DNA of 64,000 nucleotides, from assembly GCA_024690965.1 (NCBI GenBank), contig JAILOG010000007.1, positions 1 through 64,000 on the forward strand, written 5' to 3'. This DNA is from Clostridiales bacterium (GTDB lineage Bacteria; Bacillota; Clostridia; Oscillospirales; Acutalibacteraceae). The position numbers and the translations under genes are program-made. The notes under the pieces were generated by a model, which saw nothing but the letters and a program-made list of their open reading frames with translations, had not been told where the DNA came from and did no database searches. This document shows positions 25,801 through 34,694 of the stretch, in pieces (the stretch's first letter is position 1; every line of letters begins with the position of its first letter).

Positions 25801-26226
25801 ATGTATATTCCCGATACTAAAACATTCTTTATACAACGCGCGAAAGTAACCGCCTCCGTATTGATTTTCAGTGTCTTTTGCGGCTTTACGGCTGCGATAA
25901 ATCTTTTTGCGGGAGCGATAATGTTTGGCGCAGCAATTACCTTTTGGATAGTATCCCTTTTTGTTTATATTCCGTTTTATTATTTCTGCTATTCGGTTAA
26001 AATTACGGAAGGATATTTGATAATTAACAGGGGATTGCTTCTTAAGCGCAAAATAATGCTTGCCGTAAGAGAAATACAATACTGCGAAACAACTTCATTT
26101 CTGCCTAAGACAAAATTCGGCACTGCATCTATAAATATTTATACTTGCGGAAGCAAGATTACCACTTGCCCGTTTGATATCAAAACCGCGGTAAAAATAA
26201 TAAAAGAGTTGGAAAACTATAAATGA
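25801..26226 (+). CDS. bacterial PH-domain membrane protein (YdbS-like)
   Basis: A 141-aa protein with two transmembrane segments (about 15-38 and 42-65), followed by a bacterial pleckstrin-like bPH2 domain (ITEGYLIINRGLLLKRKIMLAVREIQYCE). AAAGG lies upstream of the ATG. The stop codon overlaps the start of the next gene by four bases (ATGA). The pair matches the YdbS/YdbT arrangement of Bacillus, which is linked to membrane or cell-envelope stress; the molecular role is unknown. Confidence 0.75.
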   Translation: MYIPDTKTFFIQRAKVTASVLIFSVFCGFTAAINLFAGAIMFGAAITFWIVSLFVYIPFYYFCYSVKITEGYLIINRGLLLKRKIMLAVREIQYCETTSFLPKTKFGTASINIYTCGSKITTCPFDIKTAVKIIKELENYK

Positions 26227-27623
26227 ATAACGATAAATACTATATAAAGCCTCATATTTATTCAGTTATAAGGTTCATCTCCCGATTTGCCTTTTTGCTG
26301 ATTATTCCCGCGTTTCAGATTGCGGTGTTTAAAGAAATAAAAACCTTACAGTCAATTTTAACACTGCTTGGCTGCGCAATAATAATCATTTACGCGTTTA
26401 TCAGACGAAAAAGCGAATTTTTTTTGGCAGACAAAGACCGTATCCTGATAAACAGAGGAGTAACAATAAAATCCCAAAAGCTTATCAAAAACGAAAAAAT
26501 AAGTACCCTGAATATTAAACGCGGATTGATAGGCGGAGCAATATTCGGAGCCGCAGAAGTGTTTTTGGACGTTCCTTCCACCTTTAGAGACGTAAAAACA
26601 ACGTTTTATATGGGTGCGAAAAAAGCGTATGAAATATTCTGTGAAAAGGCGAATGTGATATATAGCTCAGAGTTTAAAAAAATATTTCTTTCGGCTATAC
26701 TTTGGTCAAACTCGATTACGGGTTTTCTGACGCTTATTCCCCTTATGAACAACGCTGACAGGCTTTTCGGCGAAGCTTTGACAAGTAAGATTTACAATGG
26801 TATAAGCGTGACCGAATACTTGATATATGCGGGAATATCTCCTGCCGCGGCAGTCGTGTCAAACATAATAATCATTTGTTTTTTTATTTCACTTGCAATT
26901 CAGATAAATGAATATTTCGGCTTTAAGCTGAGTGAGGACAGCAACGGACTTATGTATATAAGCAGAGGGCTTTTTAAGAGAAATGTGTTCATTTTTAAAC
27001 CCGAAGCCGTAAATGCGATTTGCATAAGGCAAAATATGTATATGCTGCCCTTTAATTTGTGCTGTTCGTTTATAGAAACCGTAAGCTCAAATAAGATAAA
27101 AGGAGATATGAGCCTTTTGATACCGCCCGAAAAGGCAAAAGTGAATTACGAAATAATATCCCAAATTTTCAAGGGATTTAATAACGTCTGCAGTAAAAAA
27201 ATAACGCCCCCAAGGGACGCGATGGCAGCGTATAAATATCCTGTGTTCGCGGTGGCTTTTTTGATCTCGGCAACCGCTGTTGTGTTTTCAGACGCAGGAG
27301 TGTTCGGAGAGATCATCTATATATTATTATGCTTTATTTTGATTTTGATTTTATTGCGTGCCGTATTTGTTATAATAAGCTTTAAGAGAGTATCCGTAAA
27401 AATAAATAACGACTATATAAGCACCTTAACAATAAAGAATTTTTATACCGAAGAAAATTATATTCCGCACAAAAAGGTGCAAAAAACCGAAATAAGCCAA
27501 AATATCTTTCAACGTAGGTTAAACAGGTGTAATTTGAAAATTTACGTTTTTTCAGAAAAGAAAAGATGTATTTGCATAAAGCATCTCCCGTGTAAGGAAA
27601 TTACAGAAATCCTTGGTTTCTGA
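26223..27623 (+). CDS. multi-copy PH-domain membrane protein (YdbT-like)
   Basis: A 466-aa protein with about six transmembrane segments and three bPH2-like regions (around residues 65-135, 230-300 and 395-466), each with the DRILINRGVTIKSQKLIKNEKIS kind of strand pattern. It is translationally coupled to the upstream PH protein (ATGA overlap). Its 3' end overlaps the convergent radC gene by 23 bp, so the two share the terminal sequence on opposite strands. Confidence 0.75.
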   Translation: MNNDKYYIKPHIYSVIRFISRFAFLLIIPAFQIAVFKEIKTLQSILTLLGCAIIIIYAFIRRKSEFFLADKDRILINRGVTIKSQKLIKNEKISTLNIKRGLIGGAIFGAAEVFLDVPSTFRDVKTTFYMGAKKAYEIFCEKANVIYSSEFKKIFLSAILWSNSITGFLTLIPLMNNADRLFGEALTSKIYNGISVTEYLIYAGISPAAAVVSNIIIICFFISLAIQINEYFGFKLSEDSNGLMYISRGLFKRNVFIFKPEAVNAICIRQNMYMLPFNLCCSFIETVSSNKIKGDMSLLIPPEKAKVNYEIISQIFKGFNNVCSKKITPPRDAMAAYKYPVFAVAFLISATAVVFSDAGVFGEIIYILLCFILILILLRAVFVIISFKRVSVKINNDYISTLTIKNFYTEENYIPHKKVQKTEISQNIFQRRLNRCNLKIYVFSEKKRCICIKHLPCKEITEILGF

Positions 27624-28239
27624 AGGAAAAACATTCTTCGTCCGCTGTTATAATATGGTCGTATAACTCAATATTTACAAGCTTAAAAGCGGTATTCAAA
27701 TCTTTTGTTACTGCAAGATCTTCTTCGGAAGGCAGCGCAAGTCCGCTTGGGTGATTATGAGCAATAATTGCTTTCTCGGCACTTTTACTTACAGCAAGAG
27801 TAACTATATCGGAGATCACCAAAGAAACACCCGATATTCCGCCTTCGCTTATTTTTGCTGAATACAGTATCCTGTTTTTCTTGTCCAGCAGGATAATAAT
27901 TACCGTTTCTTTCAAAAGCCCTGCAAATTTGTATGTTATATATTGCTGTATTGCTTCTTCGCGGAGGATATCGCCTTCTTTTATGCAACAACTGCTTTTG
28001 TAATATCTGCACATAGAGGGTATCATTCGCAAAAAGGCGGAAGTTGCAGAGGATACCCCGCATTTGATATGCATATCTTCGCTTGCCTCCAAAACAGCAG
28101 ACAAAGAGCCAAACGATTTAATAAGGTTATCGCTCAGCTCTTTTGAATTCTTTTTTTGAGGTGTACAAGAAATGATCCTGCGCAATCCTTCTTTTTCATC
28201 AGGGAGCGTATATATCTCCGCGTCCGACTTATAATTCAT
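27601..28239 (-). CDS. radC: RadC-family JAB/MPN metalloprotein
   Basis: A 212-aa RadC-like protein. The C-terminal JAB domain has the metal motif HNHPSGLALPSEED (H-x-H, then S and D), and an upstream Glu is expected. The N-terminal third is the shorter helical region of the family, with a poorly conserved helix-hairpin-helix. Despite its name, RadC has no proven role in DNA repair. It has its own promoter at 28293-28321 and overlaps the convergent PH-domain gene by 23 bp. Confidence 0.85.
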   Translation of the reverse strand: MNYKSDAEIYTLPDEKEGLRRIISCTPQKKNSKELSDNLIKSFGSLSAVLEASEDMHIKCGVSSATSAFLRMIPSMCRYYKSSCCIKEGDILREEAIQQYITYKFAGLLKETVIIILLDKKNRILYSAKISEGGISGVSLVISDIVTLAVSKSAEKAIIAHNHPSGLALPSEEDLAVTKDLNTAFKLVNIELYDHIITADEECFSFRNQGFL

Positions 28240-28292
28240 TATATTACACCCATTGCCGAAATTTTATCGGTAGACAGAACATTGTTTCTCTG

Positions 28293-28321
28293 ATTTTATC
28301 ATACCTTGCAAAAAGTGTCAA
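28293..28321 (-). promoter_or_regulatory. promoter of radC
   Basis: On the minus strand TTGACA (28316-28321), a 17-nt spacer and TAAAAT (28293-28298), 54 nt upstream of the start. Confidence 0.7.
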
Positions 28322-28347
28322 TTTTTATTTGCCGTGCTGAATATGTG

Positions 28348-28914
28348 TTAAAACACAGGTTGAAATTGAGCCTTTTCAAGCGCCGACAGCATGGTGTCCT
28401 CGAGTAAGTCAAAATTCGCGACAAGCGAATGGGGTTTCCTGTGAGGGTCGTCTTGATGCATGGGTACAAAAAACACGTTTTTTGTATTGATAAGCTTTCC
28501 TATATTCTGCGCCGACGCTCCCAGCGCATCATTTGTGCAAAGCGCGATAACAACAGGTCGGTTTATTCTCAAATGGCTTTTTACCGCCATCGTAACAGGC
28601 GTGTCGGTTATGCCTGCAGACAACTTTCCGAGAGTATTTCCCGTGCAGGGAGATATGATTATTATATCGCACATTTGTTTGGGGCCTATCGGCTCGGCGT
28701 CTTCTATGGTTTCTATAATGGGGTTGTCGGTTATTAAGGATATTTGTTCCTTTAACTGCGCTGCCGTTCCGAAACGTGTGTCAATTCCGGCGCTGTTAAA
28801 AGAAAGTATAGGTATAATATTATGTCCCTTGTCCTTTAATATGCGCATATATTTAAGCGCTTTATCATGTGTGCAAAAAGATCCGCAAAGAGCATATCCT
28901 ATGTTTAGCTTCAT
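28348..28914 (-). CDS. dpaB: dipicolinate synthase subunit B
   Basis: A 188-aa flavoprotein-like subunit (SpoVFB) of dipicolinate synthase, which makes the pyridine-2,6-dicarboxylate stored with calcium in the spore core. Family marks are the start LNIGYALCGSFCTHDKAL, the block ISPCTGNTLGKLSAGITDTPVTMAVKSHLR, and VFFVPMHQDDPHRKPHSLV. The length is typical (about 190-200). It follows dpaA by 5 nt. Presence of both subunits supports an endospore former. In sporulating cells this operon is normally a late mother-cell sigma-K type gene; no such promoter could be confirmed here. Confidence 0.93.
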   Translation of the reverse strand: MKLNIGYALCGSFCTHDKALKYMRILKDKGHNIIPILSFNSAGIDTRFGTAAQLKEQISLITDNPIIETIEDAEPIGPKQMCDIIIISPCTGNTLGKLSAGITDTPVTMAVKSHLRINRPVVIALCTNDALGASAQNIGKLINTKNVFFVPMHQDDPHRKPHSLVANFDLLEDTMLSALEKAQFQPVF

Positions 28915-28919
28915 AAAGA

Positions 28920-29765
28920 TTACAGACCTCCGGTAAATTGTGATATTGTTTGAGATATTATTTTTCCTGCTTTTTCGGGGTAATATTTACCGGGCAGACC
29001 CTGCGCATATATTGCCTTTAATCCTGCTTTTTCGGCATGTTTGAAATCTGTGCCTCCGCCGTCCGATGCCAGATCGATAATTAAGGTGCTTTTGTTGATT
29101 TTGTCAAGTACAGTGGTGTTTAAAAGCGTATACGGTACGGTATTTATGATTAAATCGTATTTTTGCATATTTTCCAAATTTAGCGAGCTTACAGGTGTAA
29201 AGCCGTGTGATATGACTTCAAGTTCGCTTTCCTTTCGCCTTACACCTACATAAATATCGGCGAAGTCTTCTTTGACTGCTCTTGCACATTCTCTGCCCAC
29301 TCTGCCGTAGCCGAGTATAAGCACCTTTTTGCCTACCAAAGACGCGTTTGTCTCGCTGTGTATGATAGACACAGCTGCGTCTGCTGTTAAAACGGCATTT
29401 TTTTCGGCAAAGCCCGGGGCGTTGTAATAGTCAAATACCTGTTCGCTGTCGCCTATGTGGCAAAAGCGTCTAAGTGTATTTTCCATACAACAAAAAACAG
29501 TTTTTGATTTTATTAGTGGCGGTAGGTCGCTATCAAGCAAAATTCTTTTATCGCAAAGCGGGGCAAACAGCGAGTGGCTGTCTCTTGTAAGAGGCACGGG
29601 GAGCAACACAAATCTGCAATCTGACAATTCTTTTTCACCGCAAGACGGTACGCCTATCTTTTCAAAGCCCGTAAAGCACACTTGTGCGCCGTTTGATTCA
29701 AGATCTTTTCCCGCGTAATACATTCTTATATCGCCGCCTATTACGGCAATTTTTATATTTTTCAA
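28920..29765 (-). CDS. dpaA: dipicolinate synthase subunit A
   Basis: A 281-aa SpoVFA subunit. The N-terminus IAVIGGDIRMYYAGKDLESNG is typical of DpaA, and the Rossmann loop KVLILGYGRVGRECA near residues 146-160 binds the nicotinamide nucleotide. PLTRDS and DLASDGGGTDFK are further family blocks. With DpaB it converts dihydroxy-tetrahydrodipicolinate to dipicolinate. GGAGG precedes the ATG. First gene of the dpaAB operon; the lysine-pathway genes that often follow it in Bacillus are absent. Confidence 0.93.
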   Translation of the reverse strand: MKNIKIAVIGGDIRMYYAGKDLESNGAQVCFTGFEKIGVPSCGEKELSDCRFVLLPVPLTRDSHSLFAPLCDKRILLDSDLPPLIKSKTVFCCMENTLRRFCHIGDSEQVFDYYNAPGFAEKNAVLTADAAVSIIHSETNASLVGKKVLILGYGRVGRECARAVKEDFADIYVGVRRKESELEVISHGFTPVSSLNLENMQKYDLIINTVPYTLLNTTVLDKINKSTLIIDLASDGGGTDFKHAEKAGLKAIYAQGLPGKYYPEKAGKIISQTISQFTGGL

Positions 29766-29855
29766 AGCAATTGCCTCCTTATCGGCAAAAAGTAGTAAAT
29801 GTATCTTGTTATATAATATATAATATGAAGCCGTGTAATTTTGTTGATAAAAAAG

Positions 29856-29877
29856 CCTGCCGAAAAAATTCGACAGG
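29856..29877 (-). terminator. terminator of the DUF4364 gene
   Basis: CCTG and CGAA pair with TTCG and CAGG around one mismatch; on the minus strand a run CTTTTTT follows. It starts 8 nt after the stop codon. Confidence 0.75.
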
Positions 29878-29884
29878 TATTTTA

Positions 29885-30487
29885 CTATTTATCTGTTCCG
29901 TTTAATTTGGTTTTATAATTCTCAACCGCATAATCAAGCATTTCGCAATCGCCTATCGAAGCTGCTATAACAATGTTATATATGTCTGAAGCGTTTTTCT
30001 GAAAGTTATCTCTTATTACGCACGCCTGCTCGTTACCGGGCATATATAAGCCAAGGTCGATAAGGTTATGGTCTTCCTGTTTCACACTGCACCTTATATT
30101 TACACCCGAGCCCTGTTTTGTGATTTCTACCTTATTTTCCTTTTTGCGCCGCTGGTCATCGGCGACCATTTTTATAAAATCGGGGGTTTTTTCTTTTATG
30201 GAAACAGGCAGTTCTCCCTCAAGTTCTCTGAGTATGTCCTCGCCGCCCTTCTCAATACGGCAAACTCCGTCTTTCTCGCTTATCAGTCCCTTTCCGATAA
30301 GCTCGCTGTAAGCGTTGAGCGTTTCAAAATAATTTGCCACGCCCTGCTGTTGGAGCGCTGTGGCTACGGTGATTTTATCGGCATAGCCGCCCATCTTTTT
30401 TGTTATATAGCAAACGAGCAGTTTTATCGAAGAAACGTCGTGAAGCCCCGTCAAATCCACACCGGCATTAAAAGCATCGTGAGACAT
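29885..30487 (-). CDS. DUF4364-family winged-helix protein
   Basis: A 200-aa protein recognised as DUF4364 by its N-terminal winged-helix region (SIKLLVCYITKKMGG, then YFETLNAYSELIGKGLI) followed by a C-terminal alpha/beta part that binds no known ligand. The DNA-binding fold suggests a regulator, but none of the family has a defined role that I can name. GGAAAGGCGG lies upstream. Single gene with its own terminator. Confidence 0.7.
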   Translation of the reverse strand: MSHDAFNAGVDLTGLHDVSSIKLLVCYITKKMGGYADKITVATALQQQGVANYFETLNAYSELIGKGLISEKDGVCRIEKGGEDILRELEGELPVSIKEKTPDFIKMVADDQRRKKENKVEITKQGSGVNIRCSVKQEDHNLIDLGLYMPGNEQACVIRDNFQKNASDIYNIVIAASIGDCEMLDYAVENYKTKLNGTDK

Positions 30488-30581
30488 AAAAAAACCGCCT
30501 TTCCGAAATTTTTACTTTACGATATTCTAACATATTCAATATGAAAAATAAATACATTTATTCAAATACAGTAAAGAAAAA

Positions 30582-30607
30582 GAGGCAAGCCCCAATGAGC
30601 CTGCCTC
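30582..30607 (-). terminator. terminator of the CBM26-like surface protein gene
   Basis: On the minus strand an 11-bp stem GAGGCAGGCTC/GGGCTTGCCTC (with G-U pairs) and loop ATTG is followed by TTTTTCTTT, 17 nt after the stop codon. Confidence 0.85.
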
Positions 30608-30623
30608 ATAAAATCGCGATAAA

Positions 30624-31328
30624 TTATTCAGCGTTTCTCTTTCTCAATACAAAGCATGCTGCCAAAGAAGCCGCGAGAATACCCGCGAACAACGCAACAT
30701 TTTCTGTTGTGCCTGTTGCTGTGGTAGACTTTCCTGTTGTTGATGTTGCTTTGCCCTTTGATCCGCCTGTTGTTGTGGTGCTGTTGCCGTCGCCTGAGGA
30801 AGCTGCCGCGCCGTGTGTGCAAACAACTGCCTCCGGATCGGGTGTTTCACCAAGCTGTGTTCCTATTGAGGATTCCTGATATTTGGGACCGTATGACGTG
30901 TGAGTTGTCCAATAAACAAGCTCACAGGATTTGTTTGAGTCAACAGGGTTTTCTACGATCTCGTTACGGCTGTAAACTGTATCTCCTATGCAGCAATCGC
31001 CCATAGTAAGGTCGTATGTTTGCATACCGATATCGTTTGACCAAATAACCATATTTACGTCTGCGCCCGCGGGAATTTCATAGCTGTATAAGCCGTCTGA
31101 TACTTTAACTGCTTTTTCTTTTCTTGTCTGCCAAGAATAAAGGTCGCTGCCGCCGTCTTTCCAAAGGTGGCAATAAACGGTTGAATATGTTTTCCATGAA
31201 GCGGGAACCTGCAAATATATTGTTCCGCCCGAAGTAACGGAAGCGGACGCTGATATAGGCGCTGCAACCGCCATTGTGAGTGTAAGAATGAGTGCTGCTA
31301 AAACTAAACTTGTTGCTTTTTTGAACAT
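30624..31328 (-). CDS. secreted protein with starch-binding-like domain and C-terminal membrane anchor
   Basis: A 234-aa protein with a signal peptide to about residue 29 (cleavage ASASV). Residues 34-140 (IYLQVPASWKTYSTVYCHLW, then a MVIWSNDIG..TYDLTMGD segment) resemble a CBM26-type starch-binding module with a Trp/Tyr-rich face. A Thr/Gly/Ser-rich stalk follows, then a hydrophobic helix near residues 208-228 and the basic tail RKRNAE. This is the layout of a wall-anchored protein, yet no LPxTG motif precedes the helix, so a plain membrane anchor or an unusual sorting signal is inferred. A surface role in binding starch or a related glucan fits the dockerin proteins elsewhere in the window. 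Confidence 0.65.
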   Translation of the reverse strand: MFKKATSLVLAALILTLTMAVAAPISASASVTSGGTIYLQVPASWKTYSTVYCHLWKDGGSDLYSWQTRKEKAVKVSDGLYSYEIPAGADVNMVIWSNDIGMQTYDLTMGDCCIGDTVYSRNEIVENPVDSNKSCELVYWTTHTSYGPKYQESSIGTQLGETPDPEAVVCTHGAAASSGDGNSTTTTGGSKGKATSTTGKSTTATGTTENVALFAGILAASLAACFVLRKRNAE

Positions 31329-31526
31329 TTTAGAATCCTCCTATGCATAAAAAATAATGTAAAAGCACATCTCCTAAGTATTATATATTATCATTTGAAA
31401 AACTGCAATATATTTTTTTGAAATTTTTTAAAAAATATGGTTACAATTTTTATAAGCGATATCGCAACGCTTCCGTCGCGCGCGAAAAAACGCAAAAAAA
31501 TCGCTCAAAAAATAACATAAAAAGTA

Positions 31527-31555
31527 TTGACAATTAAAAAACGTTGCTGTATAAT
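31527..31555 (+). promoter_or_regulatory. promoter of the tRNA-Met/tRNA-Glu pair
   Basis: Perfect TTGACA (31527-31532), a 17-nt spacer and perfect TATAAT (31550-31555), 43 nt before the first tRNA. The transcript may continue into murT, as no terminator is seen between. Confidence 0.85.
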
Positions 31556-31598
31556 AGCCAAGCGTTAGTTCGGCGGGAGCAGAGCTTTCGTTTATTGT

Positions 31599-31675
31599 GG
31601 CGGAATAGCTCAGCTGGCTAGAGCAATCGGTTCATACCCGATGTGTCGTAGGTTCAAGTCCTATTTCCGCTACCA
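31599..31675 (+). tRNA. tRNA-Met (CAT)
   Basis: A cloverleaf with acceptor GGCGGAA/TTCCGCT, D arm, anticodon arm ATCGG-TTCATAC-CCGAT (anticodon CAT) and encoded CCA. The anticodon stem lacks the three G-C pairs of initiator tRNA, so it is an elongator Met or possibly a lysidine-modified Ile tRNA. Confidence 0.93.
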
Positions 31676-31680
31676 AATAA

Positions 31681-31755
31681 GGCCCGGTGGTCAAGCGGTT
31701 AAGACACCGCCCTTTCACGGCGGTAACACGAGTTCGATTCTCGTCCGGGTCACCA
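31681..31755 (+). tRNA. tRNA-Glu (TTC)
   Basis: A cloverleaf with acceptor GGCCCGG/CCGGGTC, anticodon arm CCGCC-CTTTCAC-GGCGG (anticodon TTC), T arm CGAG-TTCGATT-CTCG and encoded CCA. It lies 5 nt after tRNA-Met. Confidence 0.95.
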
Positions 31756-31841
31756 AAGAATACCCCTCGACGTATGCCGGGGGGTTAAGTTATGCCTATC
31801 AGAAAATTGGATTGTTTAAAAGCACGGAAAGAAGAATAGAT

Positions 31842-33167
31842 ATGAGAAAATTAGCTGCCATATTGATCTGCAAGCTTGTAAGGTTTGTCGGGTCTTTTGT
31901 AGGAAAAGGCTCAAGCCTTCCCGGAAGATATGCCCTGAAAATTTGTCCCGATATACTAAAGAAGGTAACGCTGCCGGAAAAAATCATTGCCGTAACAGGC
32001 AGCAACGGAAAAACATCTACTGTAGAGATGATTGCAAGCGTGCTTAAAAACAGCGGGTTAAAGGTCGCTTATAATGTTGAGGGTTCAAATCAAATAGAGG
32101 GCGTTACAACAATGATCCTTGATAACTGCACCTTAAGCGGCAGGGTAAAAGCAGACGTGCTTCTCATTGAATCCGATGAGCGATACGCGAAATATACTTT
32201 TAAGTGGTTTTCTCCTACATACTATATTATAACAAATCTTTACCGCGACCAGCTTACACGAAACGGCCATCCCATGTGGGTCTTTGACGCTGTAAAGGAA
32301 AGCATACCCGATGATTCCACACTGGTGCTCAATGCCGATGACCCGTTTGTTTCTTTATTTGGTAAAGACAGAGATAATGTTATTTGGTTCGGCGTAGACA
32401 AATGCGATATTGATACGGAGATATTTGAAGGCGTTTACAACGACGCGCTGTATTGTCCCGCCTGCCATAAACCGATGAAATATGAGTATTATCATTTTAA
32501 CCACATAGGAAAATACCTTTGCGAAAGCTGCGGCTTTAAGAGAAACGACACGCAATATACGGTTACAAATGTTGACCTTGAAAACGGCCTGATTACCATA
32601 GACGGTAACTATAATGTAAAGCTTGCGTTTAAAAGCATTTACAATATATATAACATACTCGCGGCTTTTACGGCGTGCTCACTCGCGGGAGTGGAAAAAG
32701 AGAAAATTGCCGCGCTTATGTGCAACTATATACTCAAAAACGGCAGATTCATACGTTTTACACTCGGAAAGCATCAGGGTACTTTTCTTGTGTCCAAGCA
32801 TGAGAACTCCATTTCTTACGATATGTCGTTCAAATATATTTCCGAATCGGGAAAGGTGTGCAGCGTGATAATTATAGTGGATGCCATAAGCCGTAAGTAT
32901 TTCACTACCGAAACATCTTGGCTGTGGGATATAAATTTTGATTTGCTCGGCTGCACACATATCAAAAATATATATCTGTGCGGAAAGTATTGTAACGACC
33001 TGGCGTTGCGTACCGAATTCAGCACGATCGACAAATCTAAGATCAAAGTGTATGAAAGCATCGACGAGGCGTGCAGACACATAAGGCACAACGACTATGA
33101 GGATCTATACGCCGTAACGTGCTTTTCCGATAAGGCAAAGTTTTTATCAAACATAGAAATAAAATGA
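31842..33167 (+). CDS. murT: MurT, Mur ligase-type subunit of the lipid II isoglutaminyl synthase
   Basis: A 441-aa protein. The start at 31842 gives the usual family N-terminus (MRKLAAILICKLVRF); a longer frame would run back through two tRNAs and is rejected, though the ribosome site here is weak. The P-loop is VTGSNGKTST at 51-60. Residues about 205-235 form the MurT zinc ribbon (CPACHKP and CESCGF). The C-terminal DUF1727 part ends the chain. With GatD it amidates D-Glu of lipid II to D-isoglutamine in the cytoplasm. GatD follows 10 nt later, so the pair is an operon, probably transcribed from the tRNA promoter. Confidence 0.92.
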   Translation: MRKLAAILICKLVRFVGSFVGKGSSLPGRYALKICPDILKKVTLPEKIIAVTGSNGKTSTVEMIASVLKNSGLKVAYNVEGSNQIEGVTTMILDNCTLSGRVKADVLLIESDERYAKYTFKWFSPTYYIITNLYRDQLTRNGHPMWVFDAVKESIPDDSTLVLNADDPFVSLFGKDRDNVIWFGVDKCDIDTEIFEGVYNDALYCPACHKPMKYEYYHFNHIGKYLCESCGFKRNDTQYTVTNVDLENGLITIDGNYNVKLAFKSIYNIYNILAAFTACSLAGVEKEKIAALMCNYILKNGRFIRFTLGKHQGTFLVSKHENSISYDMSFKYISESGKVCSVIIIVDAISRKYFTTETSWLWDINFDLLGCTHIKNIYLCGKYCNDLALRTEFSTIDKSKIKVYESIDEACRHIRHNDYEDLYAVTCFSDKAKFLSNIEIK

Positions 33168-33177
33168 GGTGAGGTCT

Positions 33178-33909
33178 GTGGAAGTCAGGATATTACATAT
33201 GTATAACGATATAATGAATTTATACGGCGAATACGCGAATATTACCCTTTTGCAAAGATATCTTTCCGATAACGGCGCAAATGTTATCACAGATACCTTA
33301 AGCCTGTACGAAGAAAAAGATATTTCCGGTTACGACTTTTATTATATGGGCTCAGGCACCGAAAAAAACCAAAAAATCGTTTTAAAAGATATTGAGAAAT
33401 ACAAAGAAACGCTTACAAAAGCAAGCGAAGAAAACAAAGTTATGCTGTTTACGGGCAACGCCTTTGAGATATTGGGCAGTAAAATAACAACTGCCGACGG
33501 TACCGAATTTGAGGGGCTTAGCATAGGCGATTTTGAGACATCCGAAGGCACAAAAAGAATTGTAGGCGACTGTCTTGCATCCGCCGAATACAGCGAAGTT
33601 TATCATATAGGCTTTATCAATAAATGCAGCGTCACCAAAGGTGTTACCACTCCCCTATTTAAAATGAAAATGGGCTTCGGTAACGAAAAAGAAGGCGGTG
33701 ACGAAGGCTTTGTTAAGAACAATACATTTGGCACACACCTTATAGGTCCCGTTTTTGTTAAAAATTTGCATTTTCTTAATATGACAGCAGAAAAACTCGG
33801 CTGCGAAATAAATACGCAAATACAATCGCAGGACATTTATAAATATATGGATAAAAGCCACTATAACTCTGTAAAGCAGCTTCTGGAAAGAATTGAAAAC
33901 GAAAAATAA
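33178..33909 (+). CDS. gatD: GatD-like glutamine amidotransferase lacking the nucleophile Cys
   Basis: A 243-aa protein. The GTG at 33178 is chosen as start because AGGTGAGG precedes it and it yields the family N-terminus (VRILHMYNDIMNLYGEYANI). An earlier GTG at 33169 is possible. It is the partner of MurT in all known systems. In active GatD the glutaminase nucleophile Cys lies in a CGGxQ elbow near residue 94. Here that segment reads LFTGNAFEILG with no Cys, and the usual GTYLHGP histidine block reads GTHLIGP. The three cysteines of the protein lie elsewhere. The reading frame is intact, so loss of glutaminase activity with a kept structural role, or use of free ammonia, is inferred. Confidence 0.85.
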   Translation: MEVRILHMYNDIMNLYGEYANITLLQRYLSDNGANVITDTLSLYEEKDISGYDFYYMGSGTEKNQKIVLKDIEKYKETLTKASEENKVMLFTGNAFEILGSKITTADGTEFEGLSIGDFETSEGTKRIVGDCLASAEYSEVYHIGFINKCSVTKGVTTPLFKMKMGFGNEKEGGDEGFVKNNTFGTHLIGPVFVKNLHFLNMTAEKLGCEINTQIQSQDIYKYMDKSHYNSVKQLLERIENEK

Positions 33910-33949
33910 ATTTTTGGGAAATCAACTCAAAAAAGCTTAAAATTTGTAC

Positions 33950-33978
33950 TTGACAAGCCCAATTTGATGTGATACAAT
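33950..33978 (+). promoter_or_regulatory. promoter of the rpsL operon
   Basis: Perfect TTGACA (33950-33955), a 17-nt spacer and TACAAT (33973-33978), about 150 nt before the rpsL start. Confidence 0.8.
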
Positions 33979-34139
33979 ACCAAATCGTGGGGTTTGCGGC
34001 AAAAAATAAGATTTTTTGTTACAAAATGCGCCGCACAGTGAATAACGGATGTTTTTTCGGGAAAAATATTGCAACCCGAATTTAAACATATACCGGCGTA
34101 AAATACGCCTATTTTTGAGGAAAGGAGGAATAGCAAAGT

Positions 34140-34559
34140 ATGCCAACCTTTAACCAGCTTGTTCGCAGCGGCAGAGAGGTTTCTGAGAGAAAGGCAAAGG
34201 CTCCCGCTCTTTTGAAGGGATGGAACTCTAAAAAGAGAAGAGCAATTGACCAGAACTCACCGCAAAAGAGAGGCGTTTGCACAGCAGTTAAAACTGCTAC
34301 GCCTAAAAAGCCTAACTCAGCTTTAAGAAAAATAGCCAGAGTAAGACTTTCAAACGGTATAGAGGTAAGCTCTTATATCCCCGGTGTAGGACACAACCTT
34401 CAGGAGCACAGCGTTGTTCTTATAAGAGGCGGTCGTGTAAAGGATCTCCCCGGTGTTCGTTACCATATTATAAGAGGAACTCTCGACGCACAGGGCGTTG
34501 CAAAACGTATGCAGGCACGTTCCAAATATGGCGCAAAGCGTCCAAAGGCAGGTAAGTAA
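34140..34559 (+). CDS. rpsL: 30S ribosomal protein S12
   Basis: A 139-aa S12 that sits at the decoding centre of the small subunit. The start MPTFNQLVR, the block [50 protein letters not shown] and the basic tail are all conserved. Lys residues in the PKKPNSA loop are those linked to streptomycin response in other bacteria. AAAGGAGG lies upstream. First gene of the str operon with rpsG, fusA and tuf. Confidence 0.98.
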   Translation: MPTFNQLVRSGREVSERKAKAPALLKGWNSKKRRAIDQNSPQKRGVCTAVKTATPKKPNSALRKIARVRLSNGIEVSSYIPGVGHNLQEHSVVLIRGGRVKDLPGVRYHIIRGTLDAQGVAKRMQARSKYGAKRPKAGK

Positions 34560-34694
34560 GGACTGGATAAATCCCGATAACTAAAATAGTTATGTGCACA
34601 ATACGGTGCTTTATATATACTGTATTGGCACGGCGGAAGAGTCAGTCGCTTTCGAGTACCTATGATATCATAAATAGTGAAGGAGGGAAGTAAA

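Noticed and set aside
31641-31841. An N-terminal extension of MurT reaching into the tRNAs
   Set aside because: It would translate tRNA-Met and tRNA-Glu; the family N-terminus begins at 31842.
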